Part shown: piece after piece, positions 42,256-52,461 of the stretch
Layout: each line of letters opens with the position of its first letter
Position numbering within the stretch: position 1 is the stretch's first letter
Source of the DNA: Nonomuraea ceibae
GTDB taxonomy: Bacteria > Actinomycetota > Actinomycetes > Streptosporangiales > Streptosporangiaceae
DNA length: 64,000 nt
Direction of reading: 5' to 3'
Assembly: GCF_019396325.1 (NCBI RefSeq)
Contig: NZ_JAHKRO010000009.1
Span: 101,837 to 165,836, forward strand
Notes under the pieces: model-generated
Told to the model about the DNA's origin: nothing
Databases searched by the model: none
Seen by the model: only the letters and a program-made list of their open reading frames with translations
Translations under genes and position numbers: made by a program

Positions 42256-44607
42256 ATGAGCGACTCGGCGCGCATCGTGATCATCGGGGGCGGCGTCGGC
42301 GGCGCCTCCGTCGCCTACCACCTCACCAAGCTCGGCGAGCGGGACGTCGTCCTGCTGGAGCGCGACGAGCTCACCAGCGGCTCGACCTTCCACTCGGCGG
42401 GCCTGGTCGGCCAGCTCCGCGCCGATCCGACGCTCACCCGGATGAACCAGTACTCCGTCGAGCTCTACCGCACCCTCGACGCCGGGTGGACGGAGTGCGG
42501 CGGCATCAAGCTCGCCTCGACCCCGGAGCGGATGGCCGAGATCCGCCGCCAGATCGGCTGGGCCCGCACGTTCGGCCTGCCGCTGGAGGAGATCTCCGTC
42601 GCCGAGGCGGCCGAGCTGTTCCCGCTGATGAGCACCGAGGGCGTCGTCGGCGCCGCCTACCTGCCGACCGACGGCCAGATCGACCCGTCACGGCTGTGCT
42701 ACGCGCTGGCGGCCGGGGCCAGGGAGGGCGGCGCGCGGATCCGTACCAAGGTCCGGGTCCTCGGCCTGGACGTCGAGCGCGGCCGGGTCACGCGGGTGCG
42801 CACCGACCAGGGCGACATCGACTGCGAGGTGGTCGTCAACTGCGGCGGCATGTTCGCCGCCGAGATCGGCCGGATGGCCGGGGTGCGGGTCCCGATCGTG
42901 CCGATGTCGCACCAGTACGTGGTCACCGACGGCTTCCACGAGCACGCTGGGCTGCCCACGCTGCGCGACCCCGACCTGCTCGTCTACTACCGGCAGGAGG
43001 TCGGCGGGCTCGTCATGGGCGGCTACGAGCGCACGTGCGCGCCGTGGACGGCGGGGGAGTCGTCCTACGACGCGATCCCGGCCGGCTTCAACGGGCGGCT
43101 GCTGGCGGAGGACTGGCCGAGGTTCGAGGAGATCTCGGAGAACTCCCGCGTCCGCGTGCCTGCGATGGCCGACGTCGGCATCCGCAAGCTCATCAACGGC
43201 CCGGAGGCGTTCACCCCGGACAACGAGTTCTGCCTGGGCGAGACCGAGGTCGGCGGCTTCTACGTGGCCGCGGGGTTCTGCGCCCACGGCATCGCCGGCG
43301 CGGGCGGCATCGGCAGGGTGATGGCCGAGTGGATCGTCGACGGCGAGCCCGGCATGGACGTCTGGCACATGGACGTCCGCCGCTTCGGCGCCCACTACCG
43401 CTCCCCGTCCTACACGCTGGCCCGCGCGGTGGAGAACTACGAGACCTACTACGACATCCGCTACCCCGGCGACGAGCGCGCGGCGGGCCGCCCGCTGCGC
43501 ACCTCGCCCGCCTACGGCTGGCACGCCGCCCACGGCGCGGTCTTCGGCGAGAAGGCCGGCTGGGAGCGGGTCAACTACTACACGTCCAACGAGCCCGCGG
43601 GCGACGGCGTCCGGCCGCACGGCTGGGCGGGCCGCAACTGGTCGCCCGCCGTCGCCGCCGAGCACCACGCCACCCGCACCACGGCCGGGCTGTTCGACGA
43701 GAGCTCGTTCGCCAAGATCGAGGTCACCGGCCCCGGCGCCGCGTCGCTGCTCGAATGGGTGTGCGCCAACCGCGTCGCCCGCCAGGTGGGCGACGTCACC
43801 TACACCCAGGCGCTCAACCGGCGCGGCGGCATCGAGTGCGACTTCACCGTCACCCGGCGCGGCGAGCGGGAGTTCCTCGTCGTCACCGGCACCGCGTTCG
43901 GCTCCCACGACCTCGGCTGGCTGCGCAAGCAGGCCCGGCTGCGCGGCGCCGACGTCCGGATCGCCGACGTGACCGGCAGCCGCGCCTGCTTCGCGCTGTG
44001 GGGGCCGCGCGCCCGCGACATCCTCGCCACGCTCACGCCCGATCCGCTGGACTTCCCGTTCATGACCGCGCGCGAGCTGACCGTGGGCGACGTGCCGGTG
44101 CTGGCGCTGCGGGTGACGTTCGTCGGCGAGTTCGGCTGGGAGCTCTACTGCTCCACCGAGTACGGGCTCGGGCTGTGGCGGACGCTGTGGCGGGCGGGCG
44201 AGCCGTACGGGCTGGTGGCGGGCGGCTACCGGGCCATCGACAGCCTGCGCCTGGAGAAGGGCTACCGGGTGTGGGGCGCCGACATCGGGCCCGAGACCAC
44301 GCCGTACGAGGCCGGGCTGGGCTTCTGCGTCAAGCTCGACAAGGAGTTCCTCGGCCGCGACGCGCTCGACCCCGACCCGCCGCGCCGGCTGCGCCGCCTG
44401 GCGCTCGCCGACCCGCGCGCCGTGGCGCTCGGCAACGAGCCGGTCCGCCTCGACGGCCGCGTCGTGGCCCGGGTGACCTCCGGCGGCTACGGCCACACCG
44501 CCGGGCAGTCGATCGCCTACGCCTACCTGGAGAAGGACGCGGACGACGCCTCCGGGTTGGAGGTCGAGGTGGAGGGCGCCTGGGTGCCCGCGACCGTCGT
44601 CACGTGA
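42256..44607 (+). CDS. Dimethylglycine/sarcosine dehydrogenase-like FAD enzyme with GcvT domain
   Basis: 783 residues. Residues ~5-390: DAO-type flavoprotein with dinucleotide motif IVIIGGGVGGASVAYHLTKL, ELTSGSTFHSAGLVGQLR (His that carries covalent FAD in this family) and a FAO-type segment. Residues ~430-780: GcvT/aminomethyltransferase folate-binding domain (ESSFAKIEVTGPGAASLLEW, RRGGIECDFTVTRRGEREFL, AIDSLRLEKGYRVWGADI). Oxidatively demethylates an N-methyl glycine and hands the one-carbon unit to tetrahydrofolate. With the choline-kinase-like gene divergent and a GntR gene convergent (8-base overlap), this looks like a choline/betaine-derived methylamine module. Confidence 0.92.
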   Translation: MSDSARIVIIGGGVGGASVAYHLTKLGERDVVLLERDELTSGSTFHSAGLVGQLRADPTLTRMNQYSVELYRTLDAGWTECGGIKLASTPERMAEIRRQIGWARTFGLPLEEISVAEAAELFPLMSTEGVVGAAYLPTDGQIDPSRLCYALAAGAREGGARIRTKVRVLGLDVERGRVTRVRTDQGDIDCEVVVNCGGMFAAEIGRMAGVRVPIVPMSHQYVVTDGFHEHAGLPTLRDPDLLVYYRQEVGGLVMGGYERTCAPWTAGESSYDAIPAGFNGRLLAEDWPRFEEISENSRVRVPAMADVGIRKLINGPEAFTPDNEFCLGETEVGGFYVAAGFCAHGIAGAGGIGRVMAEWIVDGEPGMDVWHMDVRRFGAHYRSPSYTLARAVENYETYYDIRYPGDERAAGRPLRTSPAYGWHAAHGAVFGEKAGWERVNYYTSNEPAGDGVRPHGWAGRNWSPAVAAEHHATRTTAGLFDESSFAKIEVTGPGAASLLEWVCANRVARQVGDVTYTQALNRRGGIECDFTVTRRGEREFLVVTGTAFGSHDLGWLRKQARLRGADVRIADVTGSRACFALWGPRARDILATLTPDPLDFPFMTARELTVGDVPVLALRVTFVGEFGWELYCSTEYGLGLWRTLWRAGEPYGLVAGGYRAIDSLRLEKGYRVWGADIGPETTPYEAGLGFCVKLDKEFLGRDALDPDPPRRLRRLALADPRAVALGNEPVRLDGRVVARVTSGGYGHTAGQSIAYAYLEKDADDASGLEVEVEGAWVPATVVT

Positions 44608-45343
44608 CGCCGCTGCGCACCGAGATCCGCACCCGGTCGGGCCTGAACAGGTCACGGGCGTGCTCGACCGGGGCGCCGTCGGCCGCGTAGGCGGTCCGCT
44701 CGACGCGCATCAGCGGCGCCCCCGGCTCGATGCCCAGCTCGGCCGCCTCGGCGGACCCGGCGATGACCGGGTCCAGGTGCTCCAGCGCGGTGCGGGGCGC
44801 CAGTCCGTACCCGTCGGCCAGCAGCGCGTACAGCGACCCGGTCAGGTCCTGGGCGAGGAAGCCGGGCAGGGCGGGGAAGAAGGAGCGTTCGAGCGCCAGA
44901 GGCGAGCGCCCGGCCGAGCGCACCCGCGCCACCTCGTGCACCGGCGAGCCGGGCTCGACGCGCAGCGCGGCGGCCACGGCGGCGGGAGCGGGCACGGTGG
45001 CGGCCGTCAGGATGCGCGCCTCGGCCCGCAGGTGCGCGCGCCGCACCTGCTCGGTGAACCCGGCCAGGCCGGTCAGGTCGCGTTCGATGCGCGGCTCGGC
45101 GACGAACGCGCCGCCGGTCCGGCCCGGCACCCTGACCAGCACCCCGTCGCGCTCCAGCGTGGCCAGCGCCTGGCGCAGCGTCATCCGGCTCACGCCGAGC
45201 CGGCCCGCCAGCTCGCGCTCGCCGGGCAGCCTGTCGCCCGGCGCCATGTCGCCGCCGGCGATCGAGTCGAGCAGCCAGCGCTCGATCTGCACGTGCGCGG
45301 GAACTCCGGTGCCGCGTTCCAACTCGGGAGGATTCCCGACCAT
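44600..45343 (-). CDS. GntR-family (HutC/UTRA) transcriptional regulator
   Basis: 247 residues from the ATG at 45343. N-terminal winged helix of GntR type (HVQIERWLLDSIAGGDMAPG, GERELAGRLGVSRMTLRQAL, DGVLVRVPGRTGGAFV) and C-terminal UTRA ligand-binding domain (PVHEVARVRSAGRSPLALE, LMRVERTAYAADGAPVEHAR, DRVRISVRS). Likely regulates the adjacent flavoprotein and/or phosphotransferase in response to a small molecule. The longer frame upstream belongs to the pseudogene. Confidence 0.92.
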   Translation of the reverse strand: MVGNPPELERGTGVPAHVQIERWLLDSIAGGDMAPGDRLPGERELAGRLGVSRMTLRQALATLERDGVLVRVPGRTGGAFVAEPRIERDLTGLAGFTEQVRRAHLRAEARILTAATVPAPAAVAAALRVEPGSPVHEVARVRSAGRSPLALERSFFPALPGFLAQDLTGSLYALLADGYGLAPRTALEHLDPVIAGSAEAAELGIEPGAPLMRVERTAYAADGAPVEHARDLFRPDRVRISVRSGVT

Positions 45344-45360
45344 TCGGGCATCGTAGCCGG

Positions 45361-45790
45361 TCACCGGGACAGCCCGGCCAACCGCTCCACCGCCTCCGCG
45401 AACTCGTACACCATCGCGTAGACCACCTCGCGGGCCGGCCGCACTCGGTCGAGCCGGCCGACGAAGGAGGCGGCCGGCTCCGATCCCGCCGTGCTCCACG
45501 GTGCCGACCAGGGCCGCCACCGGCACGCCCGCCTCCCGCGCCCGCGCCACGCCGCCCGGCGCGGCCGGGCCGATCCAGCCGGGCACGAGCACGTCCACCG
45601 CGTACGGCCGGCCGCGCACCTGCCGGTCGATCCAGGCCGGCTCGGCGTCGAGCCGCTCGGGGGTGTACGCGATCGCGCCCAGCACGCCGAACCCGCCCGC
45701 GTTGGTGACCGCGGCCACCACGTCACGGCAGTGGCTGAAGGCGAACAGCGGGAACCCGATGCCCAGAAGCCGGGTGATGGCGGTCCGCAT
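45361..45790 (-). pseudogene. Degenerate nitronate monooxygenase-like gene (internal deletion and frameshift)
   Basis: The 5' part (ATG at 45790 to about 45475) encodes ~105 residues of the FMN-dependent nitronate monooxygenase/NPD family: RTAITRLLGIGFPLFAFSHC, RDVVAAVTNAGGFGVLGAIA, RPYAVDVLVPG, AALVGTVEHG. The reading frame then shifts, and the last ~30 codons, in another frame, read VRPAREVVYAMVYEFAEAVE, the family C terminus, stopping at 45361. Intact members are well over 300 residues, so most of the barrel is missing. Remnants at both ends in the correct order indicate one decayed gene. Confidence 0.75.
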
Positions 45791-45829
45791 GCACCGACGC
45801 CAACCGCCAGAAGGATGTTCGGTTCAGGG

Positions 45830-46474
45830 TCAGTCGACCGCCAGCGCCACCGCTGGATCGTGCCAACCGTGCTCCGGGTCGTAACGCCGCACCAGCCGCG
45901 CCGGCACCCCCGCCACCACGCTGTGGTCGGGGAACTCGCCGCGCACCACCGCACCGCCCGCCACCACGCACTGGCGGCCCAGCCGGGTGCCCGGCAGGAT
46001 GATCGCCCCCGCGCCCAGCCACGAGCCCGAGCCGATCGACACCGGGCTGTTGCGCGGCCACTGCCTGCCGATCGGCACGTCCGGGTCGTCGTAGACGTGG
46101 TTCTGGTCGGTGACGTACACGTACGGGCCGGTGAAGACGTCGTCGCCGATGTCGATCGACTGGTGGGCCACGATGTGCGTGCCCCGCCCGATCGAGCAGG
46201 ACCCGCCGATCCGCAGGATCGAGCCGGGGCCCAGATCCACGCCCGGCCACATGCCGCACGAGATCGACACCCGCTCGCCGATCAGCGTGTGGGCGCCGAT
46301 CTCGATCCAGCGCTCCCCGAAGATCGCGCCCGGCGGGAAGGCGATCTTCGCGCCGTCGCCCAGACGGCGGAACCCGTGACCCGCGGGCGTCTCGGGAGTG
46401 ATGGCACCCGCGTCGCGGATCGCGGCGTAGGCCCGGTGGATCAGCGTGCCGAACGCCCGCCGTACAAGTGACAT
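45830..46474 (-). CDS. Hexapeptide-repeat (left-handed beta-helix) acyltransferase
   Basis: 214 residues from the ATG at 46474. Several hexapeptide turns: IEIGAHTLIGERVSIS, VDLGPGSILRIGGSCSIGRG, VSIGSGSWLGAGAIILPG, GRQCVVAGGAVVRGEFPDHS, with the loop TDQNHVYDDPDVPIG holding the probable catalytic His. Acetyl- or acyl-transferase acting on a sugar or another hydroxyl acceptor, as in surface polysaccharide or secondary metabolite modification. Divergent from pyrG. Acceptor unknown. Confidence 0.88.
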   Translation of the reverse strand: MSLVRRAFGTLIHRAYAAIRDAGAITPETPAGHGFRRLGDGAKIAFPPGAIFGERWIEIGAHTLIGERVSISCGMWPGVDLGPGSILRIGGSCSIGRGTHIVAHQSIDIGDDVFTGPYVYVTDQNHVYDDPDVPIGRQWPRNSPVSIGSGSWLGAGAIILPGTRLGRQCVVAGGAVVRGEFPDHSVVAGVPARLVRRYDPEHGWHDPAVALAVD

Positions 46475-46539
46475 AGGGACCAAAGTTACCGCTAGGTCAT
46501 CCTGTTCGGGCATGTCGGGGGCGTTGTTTGATATCCTGA

Positions 46540-48857
<2,318 letters not shown>

Positions 48858-48874
48858 CGACCGGAAGGACCATC

Positions 48875-49780
48875 GTGGAGGCGGTGCTCTCCAGCTACCT
48901 CGCCCATTTGGCGGTGGAGCGGGGCCTGGCTGCCAACACGCTCGCCTCCTACCGTCGCGACCTGCGCCGCTACCTGGAACACCTGCGCGCCCGCGGCCTC
49001 CTCCGCCTCGACGAGGTGGGGGAGGCCGACGTGCGCGCCTTCCTCGCCGCCCTGCGCGAGGGCGACGGCGACCACCCGGCGCTCGTGGCCAGCTCGGCCG
49101 CGCGCGCCGTCTCCGCCGTGCGCGGCCTGCACCGCTTCGCCCTGCGCGAAGGCGTCACCGCCCACGACCCCGCCGACCAGGTACGGCCGCCGCGCCAGCT
49201 CCGCCGCCTGCCCAAGGCCATCGCCGTCGACGAGGTCGAACGCCTCATCGCCGCCTCAGGCCCCGACGGCGCCCCCCTCACCCTGCGCAACCGCGCCCTG
49301 CTCGAAGTCCTGTACGGCACCGGCGCCCGCATCTCCGAAGCCGTCGGCCTGGCCGTCGACGACCTGGAGGACGACCAGGTACGGCTGCGCGGCAAGGGCG
49401 GCCGCACCCGCATCGTCCCCCTCGGCCGCTACGCCCGCGCCGCCCTCGACGCCTACGTCGTGCGCGCCAGGCCCGGCCTGCTCGCCCACGGCCGCGGCAC
49501 CCCCGCCGTGTTCCTCAACGCCAGAGGCGGCCGGCTGACCCGCCAGGGCGCCTGGGAGGTGCTCCAGGCCGCCGCCGTGCGCGCCGGCCTCGCCGGGATC
49601 TCGCCCCACGTGCTGCGCCACTCCTTCGCCACCCACCTGCTCGACGGCGGCGCCGACGTCCGGGTCGTCCAGGAGCTGCTCGGCCACGCCTCCGTCACCA
49701 CCACCCAGGTCTACACACTCGTCACCGTCGACAAACTTCGCGAGGTCTACGCGGCGGCGCATCCACGGGCCCGCCAGTGA
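48875..49780 (+). CDS. xerD: Site-specific tyrosine recombinase XerD
   Basis: 301 residues from a GTG. N-terminal SAM-like core-binding domain ([20 protein letters not shown]) and catalytic domain with Arg ([13 protein letters not shown]), Lys ([14 protein letters not shown]), H-x-x-R ([14 protein letters not shown]), His ([14 protein letters not shown]) and the nucleophile Tyr in VYT. Resolves chromosome dimers at dif with XerC. The size and position next to parA-scpAB are those of the core XerD, not of a phage integrase. Confidence 0.95.
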   Translation: MEAVLSSYLAHLAVERGLAANTLASYRRDLRRYLEHLRARGLLRLDEVGEADVRAFLAALREGDGDHPALVASSAARAVSAVRGLHRFALREGVTAHDPADQVRPPRQLRRLPKAIAVDEVERLIAASGPDGAPLTLRNRALLEVLYGTGARISEAVGLAVDDLEDDQVRLRGKGGRTRIVPLGRYARAALDAYVVRARPGLLAHGRGTPAVFLNARGGRLTRQGAWEVLQAAAVRAGLAGISPHVLRHSFATHLLDGGADVRVVQELLGHASVTTTQVYTLVTVDKLREVYAAAHPRARQ

Positions 49781-49800
49781 TCTATAGTCTTTTGGGTCGT

Positions 49801-49820
49801 GCGGCACATCGGCGTGCCGC
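49801..49820 (+). terminator. Possible xerD terminator
   Basis: 7-bp perfect stem GCGGCAC / GTGCCGC with a 6-nt loop, 20 nt after the xerD stop and before parA. Weak compared with the other hairpins here. Confidence 0.45.
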
Positions 49821-49896
49821 CTTGCCGCGTTAAGTGGTGACGCCATAGTGTCCGTCCGGACGGTCCGGTTCGGGATCGTCAGGGAGGTTCGAGCTG

Positions 49897-50838
49897 GTGA
49901 CTGTGAAGACCAACGGTTCGGCCCCGGGGACCCCCGACAACCCCTGGGGAGACACGAAGACCAACGCGCCCTCCACGGGCGTCAACCTGGGCCCGACCCA
50001 GCGCCCCCGGCCGGTGTTCCCCGAGCCCGCGCCGCGCGACGTCCACGGCCCGGCCCGCGTGGTCGCCATGGTCAACCAGAAGGGCGGGGTCGGCAAGACC
50101 ACCACCACCATCAACCTCGGCGCCGCCCTCGTCGAATACGGCCTCAAGGTGCTGCTCGTCGACTTCGACCCGCAGGGCGCCCTGTCCGTCGGCCTCGGCA
50201 TCAACCCGCTCCAGCTCGACCTCACGGTCTACAACCTGCTGATGGAGCGCAACGTCACCGCCGAGGACGTGCTGCTGGAGACCGGCGTCGAGGGCCTCGA
50301 CCTGCTGCCCAGCAACATCGACCTGTCCGCGGCCGAGGTCCAGCTCGTCACCGAGGTCGCCCGCGAGCAGGTGCTCGGCCGTGTCATCAAGCCGCTGCTG
50401 CCGCACTACGACGTCTGCCTCATCGACTGCCAGCCGTCGCTCGGCCTGCTCACCATCAACGCGCTCACCTGCGCCCAGGGCGTCATGGTGCCGCTGGAGT
50501 GCGAGTTCTTCGCGCTGCGCGGCGTCGCCCTGCTCATGGACACCATCACCAAGGTCCAGGAGCGGCTCAACGAGGACCTCGAGATCGAGGGCCTGCTCGC
50601 CACCATGTACGACGCCCGTACTCTCCACGGCCGTGAGGTGCTCGCCCGCGTCGTCGAGGCGTTCGGCGACAAGGTGTTCCACACCGTGATCAACCGTACG
50701 GTGCGCTTCCCCGACGCCACCGTCGCCGGCGAGCCCATCACCACCTTCGACCCCTCGTCCCTGGGCGCCAACGCCTACCGTGAGCTGGCGCGCGAGGTGC
50801 TCTCGCGCTGGCCCGCGGCTGCGACAATGGCCAGGTGA
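49897..50838 (+). CDS. parA: ParA/Soj-family chromosome-partitioning ATPase
   Basis: 313 residues from a GTG with GGGAGG upstream. Deviant Walker A MVNQKGGVGKTTTTINLGAA, switch LLVDFDPQGALSVGLG, and CLIDCQPSLGLLTINALT. A ~45-residue disordered N terminus (Thr/Asn/Pro-rich) precedes the domain. No parB follows; instead scpA starts within the stop codon (GTGA). This is the second, scpAB-linked ParA common in actinobacteria, probably aiding condensin loading or segregation rather than forming a parABS locus. Confidence 0.92.
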   Translation: MTVKTNGSAPGTPDNPWGDTKTNAPSTGVNLGPTQRPRPVFPEPAPRDVHGPARVVAMVNQKGGVGKTTTTINLGAALVEYGLKVLLVDFDPQGALSVGLGINPLQLDLTVYNLLMERNVTAEDVLLETGVEGLDLLPSNIDLSAAEVQLVTEVAREQVLGRVIKPLLPHYDVCLIDCQPSLGLLTINALTCAQGVMVPLECEFFALRGVALLMDTITKVQERLNEDLEIEGLLATMYDARTLHGREVLARVVEAFGDKVFHTVINRTVRFPDATVAGEPITTFDPSSLGANAYRELAREVLSRWPAAATMAR

Positions 50839-51644
50839 CCGAGCAGCAGCAGGGATTCCAGGTCCACCTGGACGTCTTCGAAGGCCCCTTCGATCTGCTC
50901 CTCGGCCTGATCGCCAAGCACAAGCTCGACATCACCGAGGTCTCGCTGTCCCAGGTGACCGACGAGTTCATCGCCTACATCCGGTCCCGCGGCCCCGAAT
51001 GGGACCTCGACCAGACCAGCCACTTCCTGCTCGTCGCCGCCACGCTGCTCGACCTGAAAGCCGCCCGGCTGCTGCCCTCCGGCGAGGTCGAGGACGAGGA
51101 GGACCTCGCCCTGCTGGAGGCCCGCGACCTGCTGTTCGCCCGCCTCCTGCAGTACAAGGCGTACAAGGAGGTGGCCAAGGTCTTCGCCGGGCGCATGGCC
51201 GACGAGGCGCTCCGCTTCCCCCGCACCGTCCCCCTGGAGCCCCAGTTCGCCAACCTGCTGCCCGAGCTCATCCTCGGCATCGGGCCCGAACAGCTCGCCC
51301 GCATCGCCGCCAAGGCTTTCACCCCGAAGCTGCCGCCCACCGTCAGCGTCGGCCACATCTACCAACCACTCGCCAGCGTCCGCGAACAAGCCGCTATCCT
51401 GGTCGAGCGGCTGCGCCGCATGCGCAGAGCCACCTTCAGGGCCCTGGTCGCCGACTGCGAGGGCACCTTCGAGGTCATCGCCCGCTTCCTCGCCGTCCTG
51501 GAGCTCTTCCGGGAGTCGGCGGTCACCTTCGACCAGCTCGAACCGCTCGGCGACCTGCACGTCACCTGGACGGGCGCCGACGACGGCGACGTCTCGGTGG
51601 GGGACGACTACGAGGAGAGCGCGGAGAAAGCAGCAGATGACTGA
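50835..51644 (+). CDS. scpA: Segregation and condensation protein A (kleisin)
   Basis: 269 residues. GTG overlaps the parA stop. N-terminal FQVHLDVFEGPFDLLLGLIA is the ScpA signature that binds the Smc neck, with DLDQTSHFLLVAATLLDLKA and LLQYKAYKEVAKVF in the middle and a C-terminal winged helix (FEVIARFLAVLELFRESAVT) that binds the Smc head. Subunit of the Smc-ScpAB condensin. Confidence 0.96.
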   Translation: MTEQQQGFQVHLDVFEGPFDLLLGLIAKHKLDITEVSLSQVTDEFIAYIRSRGPEWDLDQTSHFLLVAATLLDLKAARLLPSGEVEDEEDLALLEARDLLFARLLQYKAYKEVAKVFAGRMADEALRFPRTVPLEPQFANLLPELILGIGPEQLARIAAKAFTPKLPPTVSVGHIYQPLASVREQAAILVERLRRMRRATFRALVADCEGTFEVIARFLAVLELFRESAVTFDQLEPLGDLHVTWTGADDGDVSVGDDYEESAEKAADD

Positions 51645-52461
51645 CCACCCCCAGGCCCCCCGCGGCGCCGACCGCATCCCCGCCTGGATGACCCTCCCCG
51701 GCGCCCTGACCGACCCCCAACCGGAGCCTCCAGACGCCGGCACGGCGAGCAACGAGACGGCGGAGCCCGGCGCGGCGGTCTCCCCGGACGAGGTGGCCGA
51801 CCTTCTTCCGGAGGCGGACGGCGTGCCGCCCCTTCCCGGCGCCGGTGCGGCGGGCAGCGGGACGGCGGAGCCCGGCGCGACGCGTACGGTGGGGGAGGCG
51901 GCTCAGGGGTCCGGGGAAGGGCCTGGGCTCAAGGCGGCGCTGGAGGCCATCCTGCTCGTCGTCGACGAGCCGGTGGCCGAGGTGACGCTGGCGCAGGTGC
52001 TGGAGAGGCCCACGCACGAGGTGGCGGCGGCGCTGCGGGAACTGGCCGAGGAATACACTGCCGCCGGGCGGGGTTTCGATCTGAGAGAGGTCGCGGGCGG
52101 CTGGCGTTACTACACGCGCGCCGACTGCGCCGGGCTGGTCGAGCGGTTCGTACGCGACGGCCAGCAAACGCGGCTGACCCAGGCCGCGCTGGAGACTCTC
52201 GCGGTCGTGGCCTACCGGCAACCGGTGAGCCGCGCCCGTGTCGCCGCCGTACGCGGCGTCAACAGCGACGGCGTCATGCGGACGCTCGTCGCGAGAGGGC
52301 TGGTCGAAGAGGCCGGCACCGACCCGGAGAGCCAAGCGGTGCTCTACCGGACAAGCTCATACTTCCTTGAACGTCTGGGACTGCGGGACATCAGCGAGCT
52401 CCCCGAGCTCGCGCCCTTCCTCCCCGACGACGTGGAAAACCTCGAGGAGACGACAAAGTGA
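51637..52461 (+). CDS. scpB: Segregation and condensation protein B
   Basis: 274 residues; overlaps scpA by 8 nt. The first ~85 residues are a Pro/Ala/Glu-rich disordered lead. The tandem winged-helix ScpB domain follows: KAALEAILLVVDEPVAEVTL, VAGGWRYYTRADCAGLVERF, LTQAALETLAVVAYRQPVSR and VRGVNSDGVMRTLVARGLVE. Dimer that binds the ScpA middle region. Overlaps rluB by GTGA. Confidence 0.95.
   Translation: MTDHPQAPRGADRIPAWMTLPGALTDPQPEPPDAGTASNETAEPGAAVSPDEVADLLPEADGVPPLPGAGAAGSGTAEPGATRTVGEAAQGSGEGPGLKAALEAILLVVDEPVAEVTLAQVLERPTHEVAAALRELAEEYTAAGRGFDLREVAGGWRYYTRADCAGLVERFVRDGQQTRLTQAALETLAVVAYRQPVSRARVAAVRGVNSDGVMRTLVARGLVEEAGTDPESQAVLYRTSSYFLERLGLRDISELPELAPFLPDDVENLEETTK

Noticed and set aside
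44600..45790. A single 396-residue protein joining nitronate monooxygenase and GntR
   Set aside because: The open frame links a decayed enzyme fragment to an intact GntR-UTRA regulator that has its own ATG at 45343; the join has no conserved sequence.
49852..49863. Palindrome CCGTCCGGACGG near parA as a parS site
   Set aside because: It does not resemble the conserved parS sequence (TGTTCCACGTGGAACA), and there is no parB gene here.
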